DNA of 64,000 nt from Malurus cyaneus samueli (taxonomy: Eukaryota > Chordata > Aves > Passeriformes > Maluridae). Positions 1 to 12,640 of the stretch are shown here, one piece after another; the first letter of the stretch is position 1, and every line of letters begins with the position of its first letter. Location of the stretch: NCBI GenBank assembly GCA_009741485.1, contig CM019230.1, positions 8,828,175 to 8,892,174 on the forward strand, in the 5' to 3' direction. The notes under the pieces were generated by a model, which saw only the letters and a program-made list of their open reading frames with translations, was not told the origin of the DNA and searched no databases. A program made the position numbers and the translations under genes.

Positions 1-3000
1 CATAGGAACCTTTCTAGGAGTAATGGAATTGCCTTTCTGAGGATCACAGGGGTTGGAAGAGGTTCTTTCTTTCACCTTTGTGTACCTTTGCCACACTACT
101 TGCTTCTTTCAAATGTAGAATTGATATGTGTGGTTCTGGAGATGTGTTTGAATCTCAGCTGAGCAGCAGAGCTGTGACACCTCAAGGACTGACAAAGTTG
201 AAGGTGCCACCAGAATTGCCAGAAACAAATAAACATCTCACCACTCCTCTGGGAGAAAAATACTCCTGCAGTGTCCTTGCCTGCAGTGCTGAGTTAATTC
301 AAAGTGTCAGTGCAGAGAACAGCGCCAAAGCCACTGGCAACATGAAGATGAGGAGAATCAAAACACTCAGTGCTTGCATTCAGCATTTTACTAAGGAAAG
401 TCTTAGGACCCCACCCTGAACCCCAGCAGGTCTGTCAGATACTCTCCTAACTTCTTCCATCTCTGTGCTTCAATGGGGAGATGTTTCTGAGCAGGCTGGG
501 AAGGGGTGGTAAGTGAAAGACAGCATCCTTTCTGTTATTTCTCCCACTTGGGAAGATGCTCCAGCCCACAGAGAACCTATCTTTGCCTATCTCTCATCTC
601 AGCTATCTGGGGTACAATGCAGGGCCCTTTCTCAGCAGTCAAACCTCCTGTGATGCTGACAGGTACAACTGCTAGCTGCAGTTGTGTCCCCACACATCCA
701 CCCTCTCTGCTCCGAGGAAGGCACAGCAATCCCAGCCTTCCTTCTCCACATTTCAGCAGAAAATCCACCCCCTAATTGGTGGCTGTGATGAAAACCTGTC
801 AGGTCCAATTCTTTACTCCAACACCACCTCCCATCTTTTCTTTCCAGGGTCCCACACCTCATATACTGAGGCTCCTGGCCCTGTTTTTGCAAACTTTGAG
901 CTATTTCTGTTTCTAACTGTAGCTCATGGTACAGAGCTCTCCTGCAACTCTTGATAGGACTGAGCAGCAGTCCTTCTTCCAAGCTCAGGCGTGTCTCTTA
1001 AGAAGATGAATACACTCTCTTGTGTCTCTACCCAGAAGCCACAAGAAGAAATTTCTGTACGTAGGACAAAGATACACGACCTGCTGTCACCTCCCACCAT
1101 GGGGTGTGAGTTTGCAGCTCTCTGAGAAGAAGAGGGCACAGGAGCCGCTGGCCTCAGCACAGCCCGGAGCATCCTGCAGTCGCAGTTCATGGGGCAAAAA
1201 GGCTGCATTTGTCAGCCTGTCAAAAACACCCCGAGATGTGCCATTTTCTCCGAGCTCAGTGGCTCCCTGGGCAGAGCTTCCTCTGTGCCCAGCAGTGTTC
1301 CGCAGCCCCGCAGCCCCGATGTCGGCGAAGGGAAGACTTGGACCACTCAATATGAGTTATAAGTGAACTTCGATTTATTGTAAACAATGTCTAAGTTTTA
1401 ACATATACATAATTAGCTCATACATATTCTGTAATACATGCATTTCATAGGTCCACATCCTACACGCTCACAACTCCACCTTTAATGATTCATTTGCCAA
1501 ATTTCCCTTATCTACTTCTACTTTTTCCCAAGGCTAACTAACAAAATACCTTGTAGGGAGTTTCCAGTGGCTTAAAAACATGATGTCCTTGCATTGCCTT
1601 CCCATCCGCTCAGAAGGATGGTTCACACAATTTCAGCAATTATTCTGAGTGTGACTCCTGCATTCCTTCATCTCACCAAGCTGTAAAATGTCTACGTGAC
1701 CCTGCTCAGCTTAGCCAGCCTTCCACACCCGATCCCCATCTCTGCTTCCCTCGACAAGACACAGAGCCTGCAGAGATTCAGCTGCCCGGCCAGACTCCCT
1801 CCCTGCACTCTGCCTGCCACAGTGATGTTTATCTTCCATTCCTCCTCTTGAGCCCAGCACAGGAAAATCCTGCTAAGAGATAAATCCCCCTTTTTAAAAG
1901 TGCTGAACTTTGACGGAAGCAGTTTTTAGCCGAAGATTTGCTGATCACTCATGGCGAATAATAAAACCTTTGATTTATAAACTGTGCCTGTATCATCTGC
2001 TCTGTCTCTTTGTCACGCCTGGCAATGATCTTGCAGAGGTGATTGAAAAGGATGGTGTCAGTGATTGCTCCAAAGAACCAATTTTGATTTTGTCTGTGCT
2101 GTGCAGCTTCACGTCTCCGTGTCACCACAGCCACAGTGACACGGACAGTCATCATTGTGCAGTGCTGAGCAGCGTGGGCAGCAGAGAATTTACTGAGGGG
2201 AGGATGACAGGAGGCTGGACAGCTCTTGATGGAGCCCACATTGTACCCAAATGGGAACGAGGGGGGTTCACCCTTTTGGCACAGCTCTGTTCACTCTGCA
2301 AACCCCAACTCACCCTTGGAGTTGTGTCCTTTGCACCAAACTCACCTCCTGGGAAAAGGGGCATCAACCAGGGATCTCTCCTGGACCTGTCTCCACAACA
2401 GCAGTGCCCAGGACCAGCAACTCCCTCTTCCAACCCCAGATACATTCTATATTTAAATGAAGCATGAACTCCGTGCTTTGGGAGGAAATATTTATGACTT
2501 ACTGCAGACAGTTAAAGCAAAGGCACAAATCCCCATCGGGAAGCAAGGAATGGTTTTATGGCTGTGAAGCCTCGTGGAGCCAGGAACAAGCCTACTGCAA
2601 TGTGAGCTGATCATATGGCACAGCAGATTTTGGTGTTCTCTTTGTCGTATTCACAGACTTCAGAGCTTTTGTGCCAACTGCCAGGAGACAGGAAAAACAT
2701 ACCATTAGTGGGGGACGATTAATATTCCATTTTCTATGCAGACTGTGAGGACCTAAGCTCTGGGCTGTCTTCAGTGATAAAAGTATTAGTGTTTTTTACT
2801 ATATGCTGACCTAGTCCCTAGATTATTAATAAAAAACTGCAAATGTACCTGGCTCTCTGCAGCCAGTAGGGAAAGCGCTATGCTCCTAAAGCTTCGTTCT
2901 TAAGGCTTTGGATTTATGAACATTAATTTTCTGATTGTCTAAAGTAGCCACAAACTAAAAAAATTAGTCCAAAACCCCCTCCAATAACAAACAAATCCCT

Positions 3001-6000
3001 GTGTTTCCATCATCACTGTTCCTCTCCACTGCTTCTGTTTATCTTCACCATCCCTGGTAAGCATGTGGCACGGTGACACACAGGAGGGAGTGCTTGGGGA
3101 CAGCAGTGGTACACACAGGAGGGAGTGCTTGGGGACAGCAGTGGTGACACACAGGAGGGAGTGCTTGGGGACAGCAGTGGTGACACACAGGAGGGAGAGC
3201 TGGAGACAGCAGCTGGTGGCACACAGGAGGAGTGCTTGGGGACAGCAGTGGTGACACACAGGAGGAGTGCTTGGGACAGCATGGTGACACACAGGAGGGA
3301 GTGCTTGGGACAGCAGCTGGTGGCACACAGGAGGGAGTGCTTGGGGACAGCAGTGGTGACACACAGGAGGGAGTGCTTGGGGACAGCAGCTGGTGGCACA
3401 CAGGAGGGAGTGCTTGGGACCGACAGCTGGGACACACAGGAGGGAGTGCTTGGGGACAGCAGCTGGTGACACACAGCCATGGCACCATGTGGCTGCTCTG
3501 GACATGGTCCCAGCAAACCCCTCTGCTTAGAGAGCCCAGCCAGCAGCTCCTGGGGCTCCACAGCACCGCTCTACAAGGCCCTGGTGGGGAAGACACCTGG
3601 GACAAAGCTCTTCCCAAGATAATTCCAGGGCTGGAAGCATAGCACATGGAGAAAATCATCTGCTCCATTTCAAGGCTTTTAAAACCAAGTTTAATACAGA
3701 TCTAGAGAGACATAGTCTGATCCAAAGGCAGTGGACAAACATTAAGAGGACTCCACTGCTCTCACTAAAGCCTACAAGTGCCCACATAGTTGGAGTTTCA
3801 CTGCCTGAAATCCCCCTTCAGCAGCAGCATCTGACACTGACAGACTCCCACACACACCTCACTGAATTAAGCCAAAGAAACATAAGAATGAGAATATAAC
3901 AAGTGGTTCTCAGCTTCTCTGGAGGCACCAGAGTAGGGAGGCAAGAGTCAGCATGCAGACAGAACTGGTAGGGGTGAGATTCCCTGCTCAGTGCTGCTGG
4001 CTGCTGCACAGTCTCCTTTTCTCGCAGAACACACACACCTGCCTCTCTGAGGGCTTCAGGAGGAAGAAACCTCTAAGAAAAGGTAGATAATGAAGGAGAG
4101 AAGTGACTAAGAAGAGGCTTTGAGGCACAGCCAGAGCTTTCACTTCCACCCCGAGAGCTGTGTCAGGAGTCAAAGCATGACTTCGATGCTTGAAGAGTTT
4201 AAATAATCCCCCTTTGGAAGGATGTTGTGCTGCCAACCTCCCAGGCAAAATCACCTCTCAATTCAAACCTCCCCAAAGCTAGATCCAGCTCTGGTTTTGT
4301 TTGGTTTTTAATCAATGGCTTCCTCCAAAGCCCACTGAAATAAAGGAAAAGCTCACACTGACTCAAGTGAGCTCTGACCCAGACACCAAGCATGAGACTT
4401 GCCTGGGAATTATTTCTTTGGCAAAATGAGATTCCTTAGGCTTCCATCCTTTCTCACATCTGTCAAGAGTTTTTACATAATTCTTATAAAAGCAGAATGA
4501 AAAAATATCCATTCTATTAACTGTTCCTCTAAAACAGAGCAGGAGTTTCCCTCTCCACCATGCAGGATGTACCATCCTTGCAGGTCCCCATCAGCTCCTC
4601 TCACATTTTCTCTCATGAAATGCAGACTGCTCACCTGAAGATAATTTTTTGGTGGGGATCAAGAAATATCACAGAAGTCAGGAAATAAGAGAGGGTTTCC
4701 AGCACATGAAGCTCTTTATTAACAGCAACCTGAGTTGTGGAGGTGAGAGCATGCCAAAGGTTTTGCATACTCTGAGTGCAGTTTAGTCCATGCAAGGAGC
4801 TCTTTGAGGGAGAAATTTGCAGACACAAAGTCTCTAATTTTTCCATCAGTAGGAAAGACCATTTAACAGGAATAAAAGCCTTCCCACCTTGAACAAAAAC
4901 AAATCAAGTACCAAGAGCAACACTGCAGTGAGCATGCGACTTCCAGAGCTCCTTCAGCAAGACAAAAGGTGACTCAGGTTGCCAAATCAAACCAAATCAG
5001 AGCTGCTCCCCTGACTCTACTCTGTGCCTCCAGGCCAGGTCTCTGCCAGCTGCTTGGCACCATCACTGCAGTGCACAATCTGTGCAGATGCCATGTTGTA
5101 TAACAACAAAAAACCCCCCTGGAGCTAAGACAGTCTCCGTTGCACTCACATGCATGGTAAAGGAAGGGGATTTTATTATTTTTCAGTGTACAAGTCTGTC
5201 TTTCAGGGAGGAGAAAGAATTCACATCTAAATGTAATAGTGGTTTGAATTTCTGCAGGAAATGACTTGGCGTTATTAATATGTATTTTTTTCCATTGTAA
5301 AATGAGCTCAAACGCTTTAACACAAGGAGAAGATCCTAAAAATCCAGAGCAGCTGAAAGTCGCTGTAATAGCACACAATTCACACTTTTTATCTTCTGCA
5401 AGAAACAAGGACAAAGCTTTTGATCTCCTCACCTTTTCCTGTGGCTGCTGTATTCTCTGCCAGGTGCAATCTCCAGTACTGAAGGTGTCAGGTTTATTGC
5501 AACACTCCAAAGGTGTTTGATGGCTTTGGATGCACGAGAGGTGAGGGGAAGATTTTCTGGGCTCGTATCAGGTGCTTGAGATGAGTGGGTTGGACTCAGT
5601 GACCCCAAGAGTGCCTTCCTACAGCCAGCCTGCAGTGCCTCCCAAACAGCAGCCAGCACCCGCCAGATCCCTGCAGGCACAAATCCATCCATACCTCACA
5701 CCCTACCTGATGCCTAAATCTGACTACTCAAAGCAGAGGCCAGACAAAATCAGATAATAAAAAGCAGTTTCTGTTTATTGAAGGGCCTTCAGTCCCACCC
5801 ATGCAATGGACAATGGCTCACGGCTTTTCCCCCTTTCTCACTTTTGTCCATTTGCACATCGGGGCTGAATCCTCCAATTGCAGCTGCAGCCAATGCAGTC
5901 AAAAACTCCAACTTGGCTCCCCCAATTCTCTGTTTCCACTCTTGGGGCCTGGCACAGGAGGTGTCCTTGAGTTTGGGGCTGCAGAGGAATTATTTTGTCT

Positions 6001-6657
6001 AAAAATGGGAGAGATAGTTTAACGCTGTGGTTTAGCACTGTACACGGAGTCAAGAGTTTATACACAAACGAATTACAGGATTACAGATACATGAAAAATA
6101 TAGAAGCTGAAATCCTGGGGTATCAAACCCTGCCAGGGACTCTGCTGTCCTTGCAGGTCTTCAGGAACCACAGAGCCCTTGCTCAGGGTGCTGTGATTGA
6201 GAGGTACAAGAACAAGTCCTTCCTACATTATTTTATCTGAGAGGGCCTTAAAAACACACACAACTACATGGGTGAAATAATGCTGTCTGAAGCCTATTAC
6301 ACAGTCCTCTTTAGACATTTTGGAGAGGGTTCTCTCCAGAGCTCCTCCAGAGCCAGGACACTTGCATCTCAGACATCTGAGCGAGGGGAGAGAGATTTAA
6401 CTTGAAAATAAAGTATACCTGTAAACGGAAATATAAGGGCATGTTCAACTCTGTAAGACAGATGTAAACATAGATGTTAACAACACATTCAGAAGTGGGG
6501 GATAAATTTGGTTTTCCTATTGCTCTGCAGCTCGGGAGTGCCCCACTGCAACCAGTGTGCACAGCCCAGCTTTGAGATAATCCTTTGCACCTGAGCAATG
6601 ACTGCTCCAGAAACCATTTCAGAGGATGGCAAAGCCCTGTGCGTACTGCAGAGCTAA
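1..6657. repeat. Large duplicated block, copy 1
   Basis: Position 1 onward matches 30143 onward nearly base for base, up to the N run (copy 2 matches to about 36490). Differences are mostly single-base indels in homopolymers and scattered substitutions, plus one large difference in a 36-bp VNTR (3075-3466). The offset is 30142 at the start and about 29830 after the VNTR. No exon is recognisable; the open frames inside lack domains and are not needed to explain the conservation, because the whole block is copied. The left end lies outside the window, so its full length is unknown. It may be a false haplotypic duplication or a real segmental duplication. Confidence 0.95.
3075..3466 (+). repeat. 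36-bp minisatellite (VNTR), long allele
   Basis: About 11 tandem units of about 36 bp, each built around ACACAGGAGGGAGTGCTTGG followed by GGACAGCAG. Units vary by 1-3 bases and by small indels (for example TGGTGAC versus TGGTGGC). The equivalent array in the second block copy (33224-33297) has only 2 units. The array stays open in several frames on both strands because the unit length is a multiple of three; the resulting Cys/Pro/Ser-rich frames are artefacts of the repeat. Confidence 0.95.
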
Positions 6658-6682
6658 NNNNNNNNNNNNNNNNNNNNNNNNN
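6658..6682. other. Assembly gap of 25 N
   Basis: A run of 25 N, likely a fixed-size placeholder for a contig join. Left of it the sequence is block copy 1 and stops at the position matching about 36489. Right of it the sequence does not match what follows copy 2, so the two sides are different loci or different arrangements. Confidence 0.98.
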
Positions 6683-8356
6683 GCTGACAGCCATCCGCTT
6701 TATTAGTGCAGGAAACCAAAATCCCACCTCCTCTGCTTGCAAAACAACCTCCTTGATTGATGCCAAACTGGGAGCAAGCATAAATTCTGGTGTTCTGCTG
6801 GGCCCCGGTGCGAGCCCGCTCGTAGAGAGAAAAAACCAGAGATTTTGGAAAAGGTCTGAGACTTCTAAAGGCATTAAAAAACAATGTTTAAAAAAAAAGT
6901 AAATGAATTGAGAAGCCTCTCCATGCTTACCTTATGGCCACAGGGTGTGCTTGGTTCCAGCTTGGGAAATGGGAGCAGATAAAAAGAAAAATCAGGAGGA
7001 TCAGCAGACCGGTTCAGAAAAGCTGAAAATGAGCCAGGGGTCCGTGCCTGTTCCAGTCCAGCTAAATGTGTTTCCCGAGGTGCAGGGCTGAGCAGGCCCT
7101 GGCTTAGCTGAGAGTGCTCGGATGTGCGAGCACAGCATGCCCACCCATCCCAGTGCTTCCCAGTTTGCTGCTGGGAGAGGTCCAAGCCTCAGGCACTGAA
7201 ACAGAACTAAAACCGGCTTTGTCCGCTGGAGGCTTTGGCCTTTTCCTCTTCCTTAACAGCGAATGTTCCTCGCCTCTCCCTTTGCCAAACATTAATTCCC
7301 TTAAAATTGCGGCGCAACCGCGACTTTCTATATATCTTTCCTGCGTGCACTCGAGGCATTTTCCAGAGACCATTCTTTTCACACAAAAAGCGTAGGCGCC
7401 TTCCGAAACCTGCCCCATTTATCATCCCTATGGGAGCCCTGCAAATTGCCAGTCACTTTTAAACACATATTAGTTCTCGGGCTCTCTCCTTTTATTTATT
7501 CTTTGATGGAAGAGTGGTGTCAGAGTGAAAACGACGCGAGCAAGAGGCGGAAAATTGAGAAATTAAGAAGAGTTGGAAAGGGACAAAAAATCGATTAAAT
7601 GCTTTTTAAGTTTGTTTTTGTTTTGGGTTTTCTCTTGTATCTTCCTGGCAGCGGTTGATGATGATTTGGCTGGCAAACATCTCCCCTCTGTTGGTGTGTT
7701 AAATATTAATAGCTGCTGATCATTAATGCTTATCTCTGACAGAAGGGTTAAAGGCAGGGATTGCTGTTCCACGGTGTTCACCTCCTGCCCCCAAACTTCC
7801 AAGAAACTTGTGCTGTCTGAGGATCCCAAAATCCCAGCTTGAGGCTGAAGCAGCGATATCCTCAGGGAAAGCTCAGCTCTGCCCTAACACAGCGTGCTGA
7901 AAACTCACTTTTTGTCGTTTTGCACATGAGGCAAAGCCTGGAGGATTCTGAAATATTACAGTCGCCATGGCTACCGGTGACTTATCTGGAGGGGAGTTTA
8001 CTTTGTTTGATTTCAAGTGTCTTAATTCTGGTTTAAAAATTCCAAGGAATCTAAAGTAGTTTTTTTTTTTTTCCGCTCGGCATGAAACTAAAGGCATAAA
8101 ATGATTTGCGATATTAAAAAATATCTTATAAGCTGCCTGCAAGTTCTTAAAGAAGCCCTTAATATTCCTACCTATGTTCTAAAAATAAAGTCCCAGCTTT
8201 ATGGCACTCTGCTCCTCTCAGCACACAGAATTTCCTTGCAGGTGCCTTCTGGTTATTCGGCAATCCCAAACTTTTGTTAGCCCTGGAAAAACCGGTGCTG
8301 GGAACACAAAACCCTCATGTCTGCTGGTTTTGCTGCTTCCCCCCTTGCTCCCCCAG
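6683..8356. other. Non-coding stretch right of the gap
   Basis: Moderately GC-rich single-copy-looking sequence without a recognisable exon or mobile element. It contains short homopolymer runs (for example T runs near 8060) and no long plausible reading frame. It could be intronic or intergenic sequence upstream of the exon at 8357. Confidence 0.5.
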
Positions 8357-8584
8357 CCCTGCCCCGCGGGCCCACCTCTGGAAGCTGCTGTTTATGGAAG
8401 AGTTGCCGCTGAAGTTGCCCTGCTCAGGAATCCGCCAAACCCCCTCGAGTTTCTCCTGGATGAAAAAATCACCAAGCACCACCTGCTTAAAAAATGGGAA
8501 AACATGGACTGGCGCTGGGATGAGAGGTACCAAACTGCCCCTCCTTCCACCGCTGTAAAAAAGCCCAAACAGGACAGGCAAGAG
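8357..8584 (+). CDS. Unrecognised internal coding exon, 76 codons
   Basis: The 228-bp stretch is bounded by a pyrimidine-rich acceptor ending in AG at 8355-8356 and a donor GTGAGC at 8585. It is exactly 76 codons with both boundaries in phase 0, and one frame is open throughout. The peptide is charged and tryptophan-rich in its middle, with LLDEKITKHHLLKKWENMDW followed by RWDERY, then a Lys/Gln-rich end. I do not recognise the family and see no membrane segment or signal peptide. The exon lies about 3.4 kb upstream of the first KLHL26 exon seen here, so it may belong to a neighbouring gene. It would read on the same strand as KLHL26. A chance splice-bounded frame is possible, so the call is moderate. 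Confidence 0.45.
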
Positions 8585-11110
8585 GTGAGCCAAATTTTTC
8601 TGCCTTTAAATTCAATCCACTAAAAACCATGCAGTTGTGCCCTGCCTCTAATTCCCTCACTTGTGCTTTGGCAAGCGGCTGCAAACCTGCGAAATATGAA
8701 CTCATGCTCCGTAAGCCTTTAATTCCAGCTTGATGTTTTTAATCATCGGGGACAGATTGGCTAAAAAATGATCATTAGCCGAACGGCTTGGCTTCCACGT
8801 GACGCGTGGGGGCCCTGTTCTTCGGGATTCTGTGTTTCTGGGTAGTTGGGGGAGACACCCCGGCCTCCTGGTCCTGCTGTGTCCTCTCTGCATTGGGTTT
8901 TGTCAAAAAAGCATGGGAAATGGGAGCGCTCGTGCTGTGTGAGCTCGGGGAGCAGCAGCAGGAGGATTTCTGCTCTGTTGCCTCTCCTGGGGCTGTCCTG
9001 GATCCCAAACTCCTGCTGGACATTGCCACCACCTCCCGAGCACTTGGGGTCTTCCCCGTGCCAAACCCATCCCAAATCGACCGAGAGGCGTTGGAACGCT
9101 CTGGTTCCAAGGCACAAATCCCCCAATCCATGCTGGTTCCCTGCAGTCCCTGGTTGGAACAGGGATATGGGGTGTTGTACTGCAGAGCCTGGGGGTGCCC
9201 TGGCCTGGCATACCGAGGTGGCTCTGGCGTGCCGGACACAAAGATCCCTCCCAGCGTTCCAATGGAAATGGATCCCCGTTCCTGCAAAGCCAGCAAAACC
9301 CACGAGAGCCTCGGTGGTGTGAAGCATCGGATCCCTGTGGGATCTTGCGTGTGGTGGGATTTTTGTTTCCATGGGTAAATCCATAGAATTTGTGCGTCAT
9401 CCACACACCGACCCCCGCTCCAAGCTGAAGGACCCTCTGGCCACCAGAACCCCAAGAAACTCCAGCTTTTTGTGGCCATCCTGAGAAGGATCCAGCAGCT
9501 CTGTCCACCTGCGGGAAGGAACGAGCAGAAACAAACACCTTTCTCCCCTGGCTGGAAAGGTTATCTCCTGCAAGCTCTTCCCGAGTTTTCTCTCCCAGGC
9601 TGTAACAAAATCCCTTCAGCAACAAGTCCCTGTCGTGAGGAGATCCGGCGCAAGATAGGGACGCCTCACAAAAGGCCTCTCAGATGTTTCAAGGCTCCCT
9701 TATTTCCCAGGGGTTTAATATTTATTTTTTTTTACTTTCTGATATCCAGCGCTGCTCCTTTGCTCCCTCCTTTGCCAAGGCCGTGGATTCAGGAGCGCTC
9801 CCAGGTCCTGCTCTTATCACAAATCCCTTTTTTCTCCCCGCAGAGCAAACCAACTGGACTTGGTGTCTTTCTCTCACCTTCTCCTCCTCCCCCTTTGTTT
9901 TCCACAAAATCCCTCCTTCATTTCTCATATGCTTTGTGTGGATTTTGTTTTGCTTCCAGCTTATTTTTTTCTCCTTAAAATCCCTTTTTTCTGGAACATT
10001 AGCACGCTTTGTTTGCTTTCCCTCCTCCTCAGAGATTGTAATCGTTGGATCCTTTTATTCCATCTCTTTAGAGCAGCCAGAGCAGGGAGTTTTTCCATGG
10101 AGCAGCTTCCATTCACCTGTGAAATGAAATCCCAAACAACCTTCACTGCACAGATGGACCAACCCTGAAAGTTCAGGGAGAAAGGAGAAGGCAAATTTGT
10201 TGCAGGTGAAAACTGCAGGATCCAGGGACAGCATTCCAACAGCGGAATGGGAGAGAAAGGAGTGTTTAAAATCAGTACAAAATAAAAGCATTGAGGAAAA
10301 TCCCCGTGGAGAATTCCTGCAGAGAGCTGAGCTTAGTGAATTAAATGAATTCCGAGGGAAATTTGTTTCCCGGGCTGTCCCTGTGGATTTACCTGTCCAG
10401 CACTGAGCAAAGAGCCTTCTGTGTCCGAGGAGCCAGCATTTCCTGGGCTGCTGTGGAGTTTTCTCTTCTCCCGCAGCAAAGCAGGTTTCTGGAGAGGAGA
10501 GAAATGGGTTTTGACGTGCTGGACATCCCCTCCTCGCTCCCTCCAATCCCTTTCCCAGATTTCTGAGGAAATCCGCAGTGGGATGGACATTCCTTGGCTA
10601 TGCAGGGTGTGGATGAAGCTCCTTCAGCACCATGCCTTGTGCTGATCCTTATCCAGCCAGGAAGCTCCCATCCTGCTCCAAGCCTTTAGGCTTGATTTTT
10701 AGGGTTTGAAAGGGGTCTCCCTGACCCAGCTGAGCACCACCAACGCATCCCAGTGGGAATTCCCATGGATTTTGAGGACATTCCTGAACCATCCTGCCAA
10801 GTTTGCGTGCATCCCATCAGAGCTCCAAAGCCCTCCCAGAGCTCGCTTAGGACATCCCAGATTTCCCCTCCATCCCTCTCCCTAAAGCTGGCAGAAATTG
10901 CAACCCGGATAGGAGGCAGAGCCCTGTCCGTGGCTCCCATTGTTTGAGATTGTTTACATCCCCTTTTTGTAATCCCATCTCCCGACTCTTCCCTGACCTC
11001 TCGGGTCCATTTGCGGGGCTGATGGTGTCCGAGTTCTGAGGATGAGGGTTGGAGCAAACCCTGGCGATCTCCTCAGCCCCATGTCGCTTCTTTTCACTCT
11101 GTTGCTTTAT
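8585..11110. other. Non-coding stretch upstream of KLHL26
   Basis: No exon, RNA gene or transposon is clear. There are several open frames of 150-240 codons on both strands between 8760 and 9630, but none shows domain-like composition and they overlap each other on opposite strands. A first KLHL26 exon (5' UTR and the N-terminal residues) would be expected somewhere upstream of 11985, but I could not find it. Confidence 0.45.
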
Positions 11111-11113
11111 CGA

Positions 11114-11165
11114 AATAATAATAAAATAAATAATAATTAAAATAAAATAATAATAATAATAATAG
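11114..11165. repeat. AT-rich (AAT/AAAT) microsatellite
   Basis: Run of AATAATAATAAAATAAATAA-type sequence, about 50 bp. It abuts the minisatellite at 11185. The poly-Tyr/Ile frame on the minus strand here is simply its translation. Confidence 0.9.
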
Positions 11166-11184
11166 CACTCACAAGCAGCCCGGT

Positions 11185-11968
11185 TGGATCTCACACTCAT
11201 TTTACACTCACAACAGCCGGTGGGTCTCAACTCCATTTGCACTCACATCAGCCCGGTTGGCTCTCACACTATTTTTGCCACTCACATCAGCCCGGTTGGT
11301 CCTCACACTCGTTTTAACACTCACATCACCCGTTTGGGGGCTCACACGCAATTTTCACACTCACACAGCCCAGTTTGGGTTCTCACACTTGTTTTACACT
11401 CACATCAGCCGGCTGGATCGCACACTATTTTCACACTCACATCAGCCCGGTTGCGTCTCAACACTCAGTTTTTGCCTCACAAAGCAGCCCGATTTGGATC
11501 TCACACTACATTTTCACACTCACAATCACGCCCGGTTTCGGGCTCTCACCACTCATTTTGCACTCACATCAGCCCGATTGGAAGTCTCACACTCATTGCA
11601 CTCACAAGCATGCCCGGTTTGAGGGTCTCCACAACTCATTTTTACACTCACAAGCAGCCCGGTTTGGGGTCTCACCTCCATTCACTCACAGGCAGCTGAT
11701 TTGGCTCTCACACTCATTGCACTCACAGCAGCCAGGTTGGGTCTCACACTCGTTACACTCACAGCAGCCCGTTGGGGTCTCCATCACTCCCTTGCACTTC
11801 AATCAGCCCAGTTTGGTTTCTCACACTTCATTTACACTCACAGCAGCCCGGTTTGGTCTCACAACTCATTTTCACACTCACATCAGCCCGGTTTGATCTC
11901 ACACGTCATTTTTGCACTCACATCAGCCCGTTTGGGCTCACACTCGTTTCACACTCCCATCAGCCTGT
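11185..11968 (+). repeat. About 38-bp minisatellite, roughly 20 units
   Basis: Degenerate tandem array of units resembling CTCACACTCATTTTACACTC followed by ACATCAGCCCGGTTTGG. Units differ by frequent 1-2 base indels, consistent with unpolished long-read sequence or an old array. The array ends within about 20 bases of the splice acceptor of the KLHL26 exon at 11985, so it occupies the end of the upstream intron. Several Ser/His/Thr-rich frames of 120-170 codons run through it but are repeat artefacts. Confidence 0.92.
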
Positions 11969-11984
11969 CTCTCTGTTCGTTCAG

Positions 11985-12160
11985 CATGGCCGACAAGAGC
12001 AGCAGCCTCAAGGCACGTCTCTGCTCCTGGGCCACAGCACACGCTGCTGCAGGGACTGCGTCTCCAAGCCCAGCTCAGGCTGCTCGAGGTTCATGCCCAC
12101 CATAAAAGATGAAGCTTTCAGGTCCATAAAGTGTTCTTGGCTCCTGCAGTGACTATTTCA
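11985..12160 (+). CDS. KLHL26: KLHL26, early coding exon (start of BTB domain)
   Basis: KLHL26 is a BTB-BACK-Kelch protein; such proteins usually act as substrate adaptors for cullin-3 ubiquitin ligases. The exon follows an acceptor with a pyrimidine tract (TCTCTCTGTTCGTTCAG, ending 11984) and starts with the peptide MADKSSSLK, matching the ADKNGALK region of KLHL26 as I remember it. Further pieces appear in shifted frames: a His-Ser-Thr segment, LLQGL, LRAQ-like and EAF-VHK-like residues, ending at a TATTTCA/GTAGAA donor (12161). At least two single-base indels break the frame. The next exon begins with AMFTGG-type residues, as expected for the split inside the BTB domain. An upstream exon carrying the true start is not visible. 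I take the breaks for sequencing errors, since the exon-intron structure is intact. Confidence 0.75.
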
Positions 12161-12305
12161 GTAGAAACCCCACATGGGAATGGAAGGTGTTTGTGCCTTC
12201 CCGTGGTTGCTGTGTCCCCGTTCCCTCCCCCACCGCCAACCTCCCCACACAAACTCAGAACAGTTCCGATGAATGTTAGGTTTGTCCATCCTTGCCCTGT
12301 GACAC

Positions 12306-12640
12306 AATCACAGAATATGTGGTTGGGTGGAAAGATCTCTGAGGCTCCCTTCCAGAGGTGCAAACATTCAGAATTCCTGGGACACCCAGGAAGGGCACTG
12401 CAAACCTCAGCCCTGCCAAGGCCTGAGCACCCTTCCCATGGAGAAAGTCCTCCTGATGGTCCAAACCTCAAGCCTGCCGTCCCGTTTCCATACAGGAAAA
12501 TCCTGCTGGATGTCCAACCAAACCTCCCTTGGCCCAGCCTGAGGCCATTTTCCACCTTGGTCCTGTTGTCCCCTGGGATCAGAGCTTGACCCCCCACTGT
12601 CCCCTCCTGTCTGGGGTTGTGCAGAGCCACCAGGTGCCCC
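12306..12640 (-). mobile_element. CR1 LINE 3' fragment, degraded
   Basis: Read on the plus strand it starts with AATCACAGAATATGTGGTTG, the reverse complement of the usual CR1 3' terminus, and continues with the familiar CCATGGAGAAA, TGTCCAACC, AACCTCCC and TTGAGGCCATTTCC-like blocks. It carries many small differences from typical copies. It is truncated and non-autonomous, with no reverse-transcriptase frame. Confidence 0.75.

Noticed and set aside
1350..2100. Possible LTR-like piece (ATTAATAAAACCTTTG-type signal and CA end) in the duplicated block
   Set aside because: No paired LTR, primer site or retroviral frame is visible, so the resemblance is too weak to call.
3075..3466. CRISPR-like regular repeats
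   Set aside because: Units are directly adjacent with no unique spacers; the sequence is a vertebrate minisatellite.
2939..3668. Overlapping Cys/Pro/Ser-rich open frames on the minus strand around the VNTR
   Set aside because: They come from the 36-bp repeat, which stays open in several frames, and no frame has a domain or conserved context.
11184..11896. Ser/His/Thr-rich frames up to 170 codons, at first sight a repeat protein
   Set aside because: Produced by the 38-bp intronic minisatellite; frames shift with each indel.
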